DNA of 64,000 nt, taken from Candidatus Enterococcus courvalinii. Its GTDB lineage: Bacteria; Bacillota; Bacilli; Lactobacillales; Enterococcaceae. Positions within the stretch are counted from its first letter, which is position 1, and every line of letters starts with the position of its first letter. The notes under the pieces were generated by a model. It saw nothing but the letters and a program-made list of their open reading frames with translations. It was not told the origin of the DNA and searched no databases. The stretch is from assembly GCF_017315945.1 (NCBI RefSeq), contig NZ_JAFLWI010000006.1, forward strand, positions 233,410 through 297,409, written 5' to 3'. Of this stretch, positions 44,012-53,900 are shown piece by piece. The translations under genes were made by a program, and so were the position numbers.

Positions 44012-44099
44012 GAAATACAGGTATGTCGGTTTTACTGAAATAGCTTTAGAATACTGATTTTTGAAGGTATGGGTATAGCTGAGAAAGCTCTTAGTTAAA

Positions 44100-44113
44100 C
44101 CTGTACCTTCCTT
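44100..44113 (+). repeat. Island attachment core, right copy
   Basis: CCTGTACCTTCCTT is identical to 32067-32080 in tRNA-Ser. The rest of the tRNA is not present here, as expected for the distal junction. Confidence 0.85.
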
Positions 44114-44136
44114 ATTTAAGCCACTAGAATAAACAG

Positions 44137-44169
44137 AAAAAGATTGAGGCTCATGTCTCAATCTTTTTT
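44137..44169 (+). terminator. Terminator beyond the right island end
   Basis: AAAAGATTGAG pairs with CTCAATCTTTT, followed by more T. It may be the original terminator of the tRNA-Ser transcript before insertion. Confidence 0.75.
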
Positions 44170-44534
44170 GTTTTGTCACATAACAACTAAACAAAAAATA
44201 ATTGTGAATAAATGCAGGTTTAATAGAATAAAAATGAGGGGAAAGTTAAAAAAATCCTTTTTTAGACGTCGTGTAATTAAAAAAATAGAATAGAACAAAT
44301 GAGAGAGTAAAAATTTCTTTTAACATGAGTGATTAAGATAGCATCATAAAAGAAAACATGTTAAATTAGTTATTGAAAAACTTTTTATTAAATGTGCAAA
44401 AGTTTTCATGACTTATTTTCATGTGACGAAACTGTTAGAGAAGAACCTTTCGCAAGCACTTTTCGAGTGTGTTAAGATGAGAAGCATGAAATAAAAAAAT
44501 GAAAAAGTAATTTATATTAGGATGTGAAAGTTAA
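44170..44534 (+). promoter_or_regulatory. Leader region of asnB
   Basis: About 360 A/T-rich bases. A TAAGAT box near 44474 with a weak -35 region (TTTCGC) is the best promoter candidate. CACT..AGTG can form a small hairpin just upstream of it. No riboswitch or T-box (no AGGGTGG-type sequence) was recognised. Confidence 0.4.
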
Positions 44535-46430
44535 ATGTGCGGGATTGTCGGTTTTGTCAATGACAAAGATAACAAGAGTGCAGTTGTAAACGCGATGATG
44601 GATCGCATTGTACACCGTGGACCAAATAGTTCTGGTGAGTATGTCGATAAACACGTTGCTTTAGGTTTTAGAAGATTGAGTATTATTGATTTAGAAGGCG
44701 GAACACAGCCTATTTATAATGAAGATGGAACAAAGATCATTATCTTTAATGGTGAGATTTATAACTATCGTCCATTGAGAGAAGAATTACTTGCCGCAGG
44801 ACATGTTTTTCGCACACATGCTGATACGGAAGTCCTACTTCATGGTTATGAAGAATGGGGAACAGAATTATTACAAAAAATTCGTGGAATGTTTGCTTTC
44901 GCTATTTGGGACAATGAAAAAAATGAACTTTTTGGTGCCCGTGATCATTTTGGAATCAAACCTTATTACTATGCAGAGATGAATGGCACGTTCATGTTTG
45001 GCTCAGAAATCAAAAGTTTCTTACCACATCCTGATTTTAAAAAAGAATTAAATAAGGAAGCGTTGAAACCTTATATGACTTTCCAATATTCACCTTTAAA
45101 TGGTGAAACGTTCTTTAAAGACGTATACCGTTTACCAGAAGGTCATTATTTTACTTATAAAGACGGCAAGTTAGATATTCAAGAATATTGGGATGCTGAT
45201 TTTGAAACAAAAGGTACACATTCTCGCCAAGAATGGATTGACAAAATTGATGAAACAGTTAAAGCTTCAATCAAAGCACACACAATCAGTGATGTTGAAG
45301 TTGGCTCATTCCTTTCAAGTGGTGTTGACTCAAGTTACGTAACTTCTGTTTTAAAACCCGATCATTCATTTTCAATCGGTTTTGATGATAAAACATATAA
45401 TGAAGCAATTGAAGCACGTAAATTGACAGAGATTTTAGATTTAGATAATACTGCGGCGGTTATCGACGGAGATATGTCATTCAAAGCATTTCCATTAATC
45501 CAATATCATTTGGATGAGCCAGATTCAAACCCTTCTTGTGTTCCTTTGTATTTCTTAGCTAATCTTGCTTCACAAAGTGTTCGTGTGGTTCAATCCGGTG
45601 AAGGAGCAGATGAATTATTTGCGGGTTATCAAACGTATGGTTTCCATACAAATTCAAAATTTATTCGTGTGATTGCACAAGGATTGAAAAAATTACCAAA
45701 AGGAACACGCTATAGTTTAGGCCGTAAAATTGGTAAAATGAAAAACTTCCACGGACGTATTCATTTATATGAATCGCTTGCGCCAGCTAAAGAATATTTC
45801 ATTGGTCACGCACGTGTCTTTGAGGAAAAGGAAGCTGCTGATTTATTGACAGCGACTTATCAGGATGCACCATCTGTGAATGAAATCATGACCGTCCATT
45901 ACGAAAAAACGGATGGAATCAAGGATGAAGTCAATAAAATGCAATATGTTGACCTGCACCAATGGATGCCAAAAGATATTTTGTTGAAAGCCGACAAATT
46001 ATCAATGGCAAGTTCTTTGGAAGTTCGTGTGCCATTATTGGATATCGAAGTAATGAAATTAGCACAACAAATTCCAAGTAAATATTTATTAAACCAAAAC
46101 AACACGAAAGATATTTTCAGACAAGCAGCAAACAAACAGTTGCCAGAAGAATGGTCAAACCGTGTGAAATTAGGTTTCCCTGTACCAATCAAAGCTTGGT
46201 TAAAAGAAGAACATGGTTATCAAGAAGTGAAAGCTTTATTTGAAGCAGACTTTGCAAAAGAATTCTTTGACCAAGATAAAATTATGGAATTATTAGACAA
46301 TCATCATGAAGGAATCAAAGAAGAGCAACGTAAGATTTGGACTATTTTTAGCTTCTTGACTTGGTATAAAGTTTACTTCATTGATGAAACAATCCCTCAA
46401 GCAGAAGCAATTGATTATGTAACTGTTTAA
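44535..46430 (+). CDS. asnB: Asparagine synthase (glutamine-hydrolysing)
   Basis: The 631-residue enzyme has an N-terminal glutaminase domain with the nucleophilic Cys2 (MCGIVGFVND) and RGPNSSGEY, NGEIYNY and HTDTE-like ammonia-channel residues (RTHADTEVLLHGY), and a C-terminal synthetase with the ATP pyrophosphate loop FLSSGVDSSYV near 257 and SGEGADELFAGY near 355. It makes asparagine from aspartate with glutamine as nitrogen donor. The length matches Bacillus AsnB. It stands alone after the island. Confidence 0.96.
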   Translation: MCGIVGFVNDKDNKSAVVNAMMDRIVHRGPNSSGEYVDKHVALGFRRLSIIDLEGGTQPIYNEDGTKIIIFNGEIYNYRPLREELLAAGHVFRTHADTEVLLHGYEEWGTELLQKIRGMFAFAIWDNEKNELFGARDHFGIKPYYYAEMNGTFMFGSEIKSFLPHPDFKKELNKEALKPYMTFQYSPLNGETFFKDVYRLPEGHYFTYKDGKLDIQEYWDADFETKGTHSRQEWIDKIDETVKASIKAHTISDVEVGSFLSSGVDSSYVTSVLKPDHSFSIGFDDKTYNEAIEARKLTEILDLDNTAAVIDGDMSFKAFPLIQYHLDEPDSNPSCVPLYFLANLASQSVRVVQSGEGADELFAGYQTYGFHTNSKFIRVIAQGLKKLPKGTRYSLGRKIGKMKNFHGRIHLYESLAPAKEYFIGHARVFEEKEAADLLTATYQDAPSVNEIMTVHYEKTDGIKDEVNKMQYVDLHQWMPKDILLKADKLSMASSLEVRVPLLDIEVMKLAQQIPSKYLLNQNNTKDIFRQAANKQLPEEWSNRVKLGFPVPIKAWLKEEHGYQEVKALFEADFAKEFFDQDKIMELLDNHHEGIKEEQRKIWTIFSFLTWYKVYFIDETIPQAEAIDYVTV

Positions 46431-46469
46431 GAAAGATAGAAACAAACGAGAGTTACTATTTATAAATGA

Positions 46470-46645
46470 AAAAGCATTTCAGCCATTGAAAAACTTATTT
46501 TTCAATGGTTGAAATACTTGAATTTATTCTAATGAGTTAGTTTTTCATTACAAAAAACCTAAGGCATTGAATGTAGTGACCTTCAAAAGTTAGAGTTTGG
46601 TCTAACTTTTGAAGGCTACTCCATTGATTGTCCTAGGCTTTTTTG
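46470..46645. repeat. Two large intergenic hairpins
   Basis: The first has arms around 46477-46494 and 46499-46516 (CCATTGAAAAA/TTTTTCAATGG core). The second spans about 46557-46645: CCTA, GCATTGAATGTAGT and CCTTCAAAAGTTAGA on the left pair with TCTAACTTTTGAAGG, ACTCCATTGATTG and CCTAGG on the right, then six T. They lie between convergent asnB and the HAD gene, so the second is a bidirectional terminator of unusual length. Confidence 0.7.
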
Positions 46646-46672
46646 TTTTATATCTATTCTAATGGATACAAA

Positions 46673-47482
46673 TTATAGTTGAAGTAATTTTTCTAAATGG
46701 TCAGCTAAACCATCTTCTTGGTTTGTTTTTGCCGTAATATCATTAGCAATTCCTTTTAGCTGGTCTGTGCCATTTGCCATAGCAACTCCCCAACCAGCAT
46801 ATTCTAATAACTCAAGATCATTGTGTTCATCGCCAAACGCGATGACATCTTCTTGTTTGATATCCAGATAATTAGCTACTTGATGGACGCCCTTTGCTTT
46901 TTCGATTCCTTTAGAAACAATTTCTAGAATAGCTGTTGGGCCACCCCAAGTGCGGACATCTACATAGCTACCGAATTGCCGCGTCAATTCATTTGATACT
47001 TGCTCGGCAAATTGTTTTTCTGTACGAACTAATAGAGAAGTCGGATTAGTTATTAAGTTTTGGGGAGAAAGCAGATTTTTTTCACTTGGATTTGAAGAAG
47101 CAAAAATTTTTTCATCGAAAAATTCTAAGCTATCGATAAAAAATGTTTCGCGATTTTCAGCAGCAACGAAGTCAAGATTCAATGCTTTTTTTTGTGAGAC
47201 AATTTCAAAGGCAATCTCACGGTTGATTTGTGATTCCTTTTCGCCACTCCAAAGTTGATTAGGAATGTGTACAAGAGCCCCATTAAAGTTAACCATTGGG
47301 GTCGTTAATTCTAACTGTTGATAAAATTGATAACTCATTCGAAAAGGTCTGCCAGTAGCGATACTAACATAGTGACCTGCTGCAATGGCTTTTTTTAAAG
47401 TTTGTTCGGTTTTAGTTGTAATTAAAGAGTCTTGATTCAGAGTAGTCCCATCTAAATCAATGGCAATTAGCTTTTTATTCAA
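46673..47482 (-). CDS. Cof-type HAD-IIB phosphatase
   Basis: The 269-residue enzyme has HAD motif I IAIDLDGTTLNQ, motif II VSIATGRPF, a motif-III Lys in KGIEKAKGVHQV and motif IV IAFGDEHNDLELL. A TTG at 47482 preceded by GAAAGGA is the likely start; the frame continues to 47608, but that part is a hydrophobic stretch outside the family. The substrate is unknown. It is a relative of the enzyme at 13023. Confidence 0.85.
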   Translation of the reverse strand: MNKKLIAIDLDGTTLNQDSLITTKTEQTLKKAIAAGHYVSIATGRPFRMSYQFYQQLELTTPMVNFNGALVHIPNQLWSGEKESQINREIAFEIVSQKKALNLDFVAAENRETFFIDSLEFFDEKIFASSNPSEKNLLSPQNLITNPTSLLVRTEKQFAEQVSNELTRQFGSYVDVRTWGGPTAILEIVSKGIEKAKGVHQVANYLDIKQEDVIAFGDEHNDLELLEYAGWGVAMANGTDQLKGIANDITAKTNQEDGLADHLEKLLQL

Positions 47483-47649
47483 TGGCGATAGTCCTTTCTC
47501 AGCTGATATTTGTTTTAGTCTAGCATATTTGCCGTAATAAACAAGTGACAAACTCAATAACCAAAGAATGAAAAATAATTTTTTTTTGAAAAAACCGACG
47601 TAAAACACGAACGTTATTTGCTTTTTAATGTTTAAATATCATTTTTTAG

Positions 47650-47678
47650 TTGAAAAACGAATGAAGCGACTATATAAT
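47650..47678 (+). promoter_or_regulatory. Promoter of the purine permease gene
   Basis: TTGAAA (47650-47655) and TATAAT (47673-47678) are exactly 17 bases apart. The ~80-base leader has no purine riboswitch that I can recognise. Confidence 0.75.
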
Positions 47679-47759
47679 CAATAATTGTTCGAGGAAATTA
47701 GTTGTTGGTCTTATTTATTATCTTTCCTCATCAGAAAAAATCAGGGAGTGGAATTTTTT

Positions 47760-49196
47760 ATGGATAAGTTTTTCGGATTGAAGGAAAACAAAACAAATGT
47801 ATCAACAGAAATAATGGCGGGGGTTACGACATTCTTTGCAATGAGTTACATTCTTTTTGTTAACCCAACGATTTTATCAGCTTCAGGGATGCCGTTTCAA
47901 GCAGTTTTCTTGGCAACGATTATCGCTTCGGTTATCGGGACGTTAGTAATGGGTTTGTTTGCAAATGTTCCTTATGCACAAGCACCAGGAATGGGTTTGA
48001 ATGCCTTCTTTACTTTTACTGTAGTGTTTGGTCTTGGTTATTCTTGGCAAGAAGCTTTGGCAATGGTCTTTATTTGTGGCTTGATCAATATTTTTATTAC
48101 AGTAACAAAAATTCGAAAAATGATTATTCACGCAATTCCAGAAAGTTTGCAACATGCCATTGGTGGCGGTATTGGGATTTTTGTTGCGTATGTGGGTATT
48201 AAAAATGCTGGATTCCTTTCTTTCAGTGCGGATCAATCAGCAATTACGAGTTCTGTAGTTGAAGGCGGCAAAGCAACAAACGTAACAATTAATGGTGGAA
48301 TCGTACCAGCTTTAGCCAATTTCAATAATGCACCAATTTTATTAGCAGTTATTGGGTTAGTTATTACCGCAATTTTAGTAGTTAAGAATGTTCGTGGCGC
48401 AATGTTGATTGGTATTGTTGTGACAACTATCTTAGGTGTATTAATGGGCGTGGTTGATCTTCAAGCCATTGATTGGCAAGCTAATTCATTAGGAAACTCA
48501 GTTAAAGAATTAGGAACAACTTTTGGTGCTGCTTTTGGAGCAGAGGGAATGCAATCTTTATTCAGTGATAGTTCAAGACTTCCACAAGTTTTAATGACAA
48601 TCATTGCGTTTAGTTTATCAGATACATTTGATACGATCGGTACATTTATCGGAACGGGACGTCGTACAGGCATTTTCTCAAAAGAAGATGAAGATGCGTT
48701 GGAAGACGGAAAAGGATTCAAAACAAAAATGGATAAAGCTTTGTTTGCTGACGCAATTGCGACTTCAGTTGGTGCAGTATTTGGTACGTCAAATACAACA
48801 ACGTATGTTGAATCTGCTGCTGGAATTGGGGCAGGTGGACGAACAGGTTTAACATCAGTAGTTGTGGCTATTTTATTTGCATTAAGTAGTTTATTTTCTC
48901 CGTTGATCGCGATTGTGCCGGCGCAAGCAACTGCTTCTGCGTTGGTTTTAGTAGGTGTGATGATGATGGCATCATTTGCGGATATCAAATGGGGAAATCT
49001 TGATGAAGCTCTACCTGCTTTCTTTGCTTCAATTTTTATGGGACTTTGCTATAGTATTTCTTATGGGATTGCTGCTGGTTTTATCATGTATACAATCGTT
49101 AAGGTAGTTAAAGGACAAGCAAAAGAAGTATCTCTTGCTTTGTGGGTAGTTGATATTTTGTTTATCTTAAACTTTATTATTTTAGCTACTATCTAA
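47760..49196 (+). CDS. NCS2-family (AzgA/PbuG-like) purine permease
   Basis: The 478-residue transporter has about 12-14 membrane segments. Family marks are TEIMAGVTTFFAMSYILFVN near 19, APGMGLNAFFTFTVVF near 80, IGGGIGIFVAYVGIKNAGF near 140, and the segment FGTSNTTTYVESAAGIGAGG near 340, typical of hypoxanthine/guanine permeases. The ATG at 47760 follows GGGAGTGGA; the frame upstream is not family-like. It likely imports hypoxanthine, guanine or adenine by proton symport. Confidence 0.9.
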   Translation: MDKFFGLKENKTNVSTEIMAGVTTFFAMSYILFVNPTILSASGMPFQAVFLATIIASVIGTLVMGLFANVPYAQAPGMGLNAFFTFTVVFGLGYSWQEALAMVFICGLINIFITVTKIRKMIIHAIPESLQHAIGGGIGIFVAYVGIKNAGFLSFSADQSAITSSVVEGGKATNVTINGGIVPALANFNNAPILLAVIGLVITAILVVKNVRGAMLIGIVVTTILGVLMGVVDLQAIDWQANSLGNSVKELGTTFGAAFGAEGMQSLFSDSSRLPQVLMTIIAFSLSDTFDTIGTFIGTGRRTGIFSKEDEDALEDGKGFKTKMDKALFADAIATSVGAVFGTSNTTTYVESAAGIGAGGRTGLTSVVVAILFALSSLFSPLIAIVPAQATASALVLVGVMMMASFADIKWGNLDEALPAFFASIFMGLCYSISYGIAAGFIMYTIVKVVKGQAKEVSLALWVVDILFILNFIILATI

Positions 49197-49270
49197 TTAA
49201 ATTTAATTAAACAAATCAATTAAAAAATAAACAAATTAATAGGAATGATGTTTTGTTTGTTAAAACTTTT

Positions 49271-49313
49271 AAGACAAAAGGTGCGTCTACTGACGTTACT
49301 TTTTGTCTTTTTC
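49271..49313 (+). terminator. Terminator of the purine permease gene
   Basis: AGACAAAAG pairs with CTTTTTGTCT around a long loop, followed by a T-rich run. Confidence 0.6.
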
Positions 49314-49430
49314 TTTAGCTGAAAGTTGTAAAAGTCAGAATTTTTTGTCTTTTTTTATTTTTACTTTCACATTCGTTGCTTGTTGCTTTAAAAATAGGTA
49401 TGATGAAGAAAGATGAAAGAGGGATGATGA

Positions 49431-50627
49431 ATGGGGATTAAATGGAGAAAAAATTTAATTATTGCATGGATTGGTTGTTTTTTCACTGGTGCAAGTATTA
49501 GTTTAGTCATGCCGTTTATTCCTGTTTACGTCGAACAACTAGGGACGCCTAAAGATCAAGTTGAATTATTTTCTGGATTAGCGATTTCTGTTACTGCTTT
49601 TGCGGCAGCAATCGTTGCTCCAGTTTGGGGGAATTTAGCAGATCGAAAAGGGCGAAAAATTATGATGGTTCGAGCGGCAGCGGGAATGACGATCACTATG
49701 GGCTCACTGGCTTTTGTTCCGAATGTGTACTGGCTATTGATCATGCGTTTCTTTAATGGAATTTTATCTGGGTATATTCCAAATGCCACAGCAATGATTG
49801 CCTCACAAGCACCAAAGGAAAAAAGTGGTTGGGCACTAGGGACACTTTCGACTGGAGCGATTGCAGGAAATTTGATTGGTCCGTCAATGGGTGGTGCATT
49901 AGCACAATGGTTTGGAATGGAAAATGTGTTTATTATCACGGGTGCGGTACTTTTAGTAACAACGATATTAACCATTTTTCTAGTAAAAGAAGATTTTCAT
50001 CCGGTTGAGAAAAAAGATTTAGTTAGCACAAAAGAAATTTTTTCAAAAATGGACCACTTCTCTATTTTAGTAGGACTATTTATCACCACATTGATTTTAC
50101 AGATTGGTGTAACTAGTATCAGTCCGATTTTAACATTGTATATTCGTCAATTAAGTGGGGATATCAATAATGTTCTTTTTATTAGTGGATTGATTGTTTC
50201 AGTTGCTGGGGTTTCGGCGGTGTTATCTTCACCTAAATTAGGAAAATTAGGCGATAGAATTGGTAATCATAAGGTGTTGCTTGCTGGATTGGTATTGTCA
50301 TTTTGTTGTTACCTTCCTATGGCGTTCGTTCAAACACCACTACAGCTAGGGATATTACGTTTTATTTTGGGCTTTTCGACTGGGGCGCTGATGCCTTCTA
50401 TTAATACGTTGATTAGCAAAATCACTCCTCAAGAGGGTGTAAGTCGAGTGTATAGTTACAATCAAATGTTTAGTAACTTTGGACAGGTTTTAGGCCCAAT
50501 GCTTGGTTCGACTGTAGCGCACTCGTTTGGTTACAGTGCAGTTTTCGTAGTAACGAGTTGTTTTGTCTTATCAAATATCGGCCTTTCGCTTTTTAATTTT
50601 AGAAAGGTTTTGCGTAGTAAATTTTAA
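49431..50627 (+). CDS. PmrA-like MFS multidrug efflux transporter
   Basis: The 398-residue protein has 12 membrane segments. It closely follows the DHA1 drug exporters of the PmrA kind: FTGASISLVMPFIPVYVEQL in helix 1, motif A GNLADRKGRKIMM near 67, AMIASQAPKEKSGWALGTLS near 120 and the motif C region GNLIGPSMGGALAQ in helix 5. Such pumps export fluoroquinolones and dyes by proton antiport. GAGGG lies before the ATG. Monocistronic, with a terminator behind. Confidence 0.88.
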   Translation: MGIKWRKNLIIAWIGCFFTGASISLVMPFIPVYVEQLGTPKDQVELFSGLAISVTAFAAAIVAPVWGNLADRKGRKIMMVRAAAGMTITMGSLAFVPNVYWLLIMRFFNGILSGYIPNATAMIASQAPKEKSGWALGTLSTGAIAGNLIGPSMGGALAQWFGMENVFIITGAVLLVTTILTIFLVKEDFHPVEKKDLVSTKEIFSKMDHFSILVGLFITTLILQIGVTSISPILTLYIRQLSGDINNVLFISGLIVSVAGVSAVLSSPKLGKLGDRIGNHKVLLAGLVLSFCCYLPMAFVQTPLQLGILRFILGFSTGALMPSINTLISKITPQEGVSRVYSYNQMFSNFGQVLGPMLGSTVAHSFGYSAVFVVTSCFVLSNIGLSLFNFRKVLRSKF

Positions 50628-50645
50628 AAAAAGAATTGTAGACAA

Positions 50646-50685
50646 AAAAACAGATTGGGAAAACTTGCTTTCCCAATCTGTTTTG
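50646..50685. terminator. Bidirectional terminator between convergent genes
   Basis: AACAGATTGGGAAA pairs with TTTCCCAATCTGTT around a 7-base loop, with A- and T-runs outside. Confidence 0.88.
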
Positions 50686-50690
50686 ATTTA

Positions 50691-50879
50691 CTATGAGTGC
50701 GATGAGGCTTCTTTTTTTGTTGGAGCAACTGCACCGATTAAGATGATAATGATACCAGTAACTAATGACAGAATTGCTGTCAAAGTAAAATCGTAAGTTC
50801 CTTGTGTCAAGGCACCACCAATGTAACCAACAACTTGTCCTAAAACTAGAGACCAAAATAACGTTACAATATATCGCAT
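50691..50879 (-). CDS. YjzD-like (DUF2929) small membrane protein
   Basis: The 62-residue protein has two membrane helices (MRYIVTLFWSLVLGQVVGYI and LTAILSLVTGIIIILIGAV) and a short Lys/Glu-rich tail. This two-helix pattern, with WSLVLGQVVGYI, fits the DUF2929/YjzD family of Firmicutes. The ATG at 50879 follows GAGGTG. Function unknown. Confidence 0.75.
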   Translation of the reverse strand: MRYIVTLFWSLVLGQVVGYIGGALTQGTYDFTLTAILSLVTGIIIILIGAVAPTKKEASSHS

Positions 50880-50997
50880 GAAGAACACCTCTTTTCTATC
50901 CCAATTTTAACAGAATTTTTTTGAATGTAAAGCAAGGTACAAGGCTTAATTGTATTATCGATAGTGAATTTTAACGAAAAAAAAGGCGGAATGCAAG

Positions 50998-53900
50998 ATG
51001 TTTTTTCCACAACTGTATACGAGAACTTCGTATTCTTTATTACAAAGCACGATTCGCATCCAAGAATATGTCCATGAGGCTAAAAAGTTGGGTTACACTT
51101 ATTTAGCTATCACGGATGAGGATGTTTTGTATGGTGCTGCAGAATTTTACCAAGAGTGTGTCAAAGAGGGCATCAAACCAATTATTGGTGTACATCTTGA
51201 GTATACTTTTGAAGACAATGACTACGGACTGCTAGTTTATGCAAAAGACAAGATTGGTTACCAACAATTGATGAATGTATCAAGCAAAAAAATGATTGAA
51301 GGTACTATCGAACTGAACATGTGGACGAAAACAGATCATTTAATCTTGGTGGTTCCGGATAAGCATTCTATTGCAAATGATTATGGTAAGGGAGAAACTT
51401 TTTCAAGTCATTGGCAAATGCTAAAAGAAAAAGTTCACCCACAAGATTTTTATGGAGGTGTGACTGTCCAAACCCCTTCAACTTCTCAAGAATGGTATGA
51501 GTTTTTGCTAACTGAAGAGGAACAACTGTGTGCATTGCATCCAATTGCAAGTCTGCATCAGGAAGATTTGTTTGCATTAGAAACAATGAAGCATATTAAA
51601 GAAGGAACACAGATTTCACCTGATGAATTAGCAGAAGTTAGTCAATTAGAAAATAAAAATTTCCTTGAACCAGAGAGTAAGAGAATTCAGCAATTTAATG
51701 AGAGATATACACACAAAGTTCTTGAAACAACTCAAAAATTAGCTGAATCAGTAAATTTTGAGTTTCAATTTCATCAAAAGCTATTACCACATTATCCAGT
51801 CCCAAATGATGAGTCGGCAGCAGTGTACCTCAAACAGTTATGCCAAAGTCAGTTATCAAAAAGAGTGGAATCTTTGACACCAGAATATCAAGAACGTTTA
51901 GACTATGAATTGTCGATTATTCATCAAATGGGGTTCGATGATTACTTTTTAATTGTATGGGATGTGATGGCATTCGCTCACAAACAAAAAATCGTTACTG
52001 GGGCGGGTCGGGGATCAGCAGCTGGTTCATTAGTTGCTTATGTTTTAGCAATCACAGACGTGGATCCTTTGAAATATCATTTGCTTTTTGAACGTTTTTT
52101 AAATCCAGAACGTTACACAATGCCTGATATTGACTTGGATATCCCTGATAATAAACGTGAAGAAGTCTTGAATTATGTCCGAGAAAAATACGGACAGTAT
52201 CATATGGCACAGATTGCAACGTTTGGAACAATGGCTGCCAAAATGGTATTGAGAGACGTTGCTCGAGTGTTTGGTGTTTCACAAAGTGAGGCAAATCGGT
52301 GGTCAAAGGCGATTCCTAATCAATTAAAAATCACTTTGTCACAAGCTTACCAATCCTCGAATAAACTAGTTGAATTGGTGCAAGCAAATAAAAAAAATCA
52401 ATTGTTGTTTCAAACAGCAACAATTTTAGAAGGATTGCCACGCCACGTTTCGACACATGCGGCAGGGGTGGTACTAAGCGACCGTAATCTATTAGAGCTG
52501 GTTCCTTTACAACAGGGATCAGACGAAGCTTTTTTAACGCAATACACGATGAATGCTGTGGAAGAAATCGGATTGTTGAAAATGGATTTCTTAGGTTTAC
52601 GGAACTTATCAATTATTGATTATGCGCTTAAATCAATCAAACGTGTAGAAAAAATTGATCTTCAACTCAAACAGATACCTTTGAACGATGCGAAAACGTT
52701 CCATTTATTTCAAAAAGGTGAGACAACTGGTGTTTTTCAATTTGAATCAGCGGGAATTCGAAATGTTTTACGGCGATTAGGACCTGAAAATATCGAAGAC
52801 ATCGCTGCTGTGAATGCTTTGTACCGACCCGGGCCTATGCAAAACATTGATACATTTATTGCACGTAAAAAAGGAAAAGAACTTATCAAGTATCCGGACG
52901 ACACATTAAAACCAATTCTGGAAAATACTTATGGTGTCATTGTTTATCAGGAGCAAATTATGCAGATTGCTTCAACGATGGCTGGTTTTTCTTTAGGTCA
53001 AGCAGATATTTTGCGTCGTGCGATTAGTAAAAAGAAAAAGGAAGTTATTGATAGAGAAAGAGAACATTTTGTAGCTGGTTCACTAAAGCAGGGCTATTCT
53101 AAAGAAAAAGCGATTGAAGTTTATGATTATATTGAACGTTTTGCTAATTATGGATTTAATCGGTCGCATGCATTTGCGTATTCATTTGTTGGATTCCAAA
53201 TGGCTTATCTTAAAGCACATTATCCAGGCGCATTCTTTACTAGCTTGATGAATGCTGTTCGACACAATACTGCCAAGTTGAAAGAATACCTTGCTGAGGC
53301 GAGAAAGAACAAGTTGACATTAAGTCCGCCTTCTATCAATCAAAGTGCTTATGGGTTTGAGTTAGTTGATTCACAAATGATTCGTTTTGGATTGACAGCA
53401 GTCAAAGGGGTTCGGCGAGACTTTGTAGAAGAGATTATTAATGAAAGAAAGGCGAATGGCTCGTTCACATCTGTTGATGAGTTTTTGATTCGTATAGATA
53501 AGCGTTGGCTTAAAGAAGAGATTCTAAAACCTTTAGTTGCGGTGGGCACATTTGATGAGCTAGAAAAAAATCGAAAACAGCTCATGCTTGATTTAGAGGG
53601 GAAAATTCAAAATGTTCAATATAGTAGTGGCAGTTTGGATCTTATGGAAATCATGGCGTTGAAAGAAGAAGAAGTTGCAGACTATTCGTTAGATGAACGT
53701 TTAGCCCTGGAAGAAGAATATCTAGGTGTTTACTTATCCGGGCACCCCACGGAAGGCTATGAGCGACTACGTTTAGCTAAACGGATTCAATCGATTACCG
53801 AAATCGTGCCTCAACAGACAGTAAGTTTGTTGTTATACATCAAAAGCATTCGTGAAATTCGGACAAAAAAAGGAGAACGAATGGCCTTTGTGGATGGGAC

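Larger units (their letters stand above)
32067..44113. mobile_element. 12-kb phage-satellite-like (PICI-like) island in tRNA-Ser
   Basis: The island runs between 14-bp direct repeats. Its layout is: integrase, Abi protein and repressor leftward; from a divergent promoter rightward, Cro-like, Xis-like, small genes, DnaD-like initiator, DnaC-like loader, HTH proteins, sigma-like and ArpU-like late regulators, an unknown protein and a Panacea pair. No terminase, portal, capsid, tail or lysis genes are present. Gram-positive phage-inducible islands share the integrase, Stl-type repressor and divergent replication module at a similar size of 12-15 kb. A deleted prophage is the alternative; the intact replication module and attachment sites favour a satellite. 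Confidence 0.75.

Noticed and set aside
43976..44194. 72-codon minus-strand frame across the right attachment site
   Set aside because: It spans the integration junction and the inverted repeat, with no ribosome site, so it is a chance frame.
44170..44534. T-box or amino-acid leader before asnB
   Set aside because: No AGGGTGG-type antiterminator sequence and no terminator directly before the start codon were found.
47679..47759. Purine riboswitch before the NCS2 permease
   Set aside because: I looked for the three-way aptamer with its conserved loops; the ~80-base leader is too short and lacks the conserved bases.
48461..48988. Antisense 175-codon frame in the purine permease gene
   Set aside because: Typical shadow of a GC-biased membrane-protein gene; no ribosome site or family.
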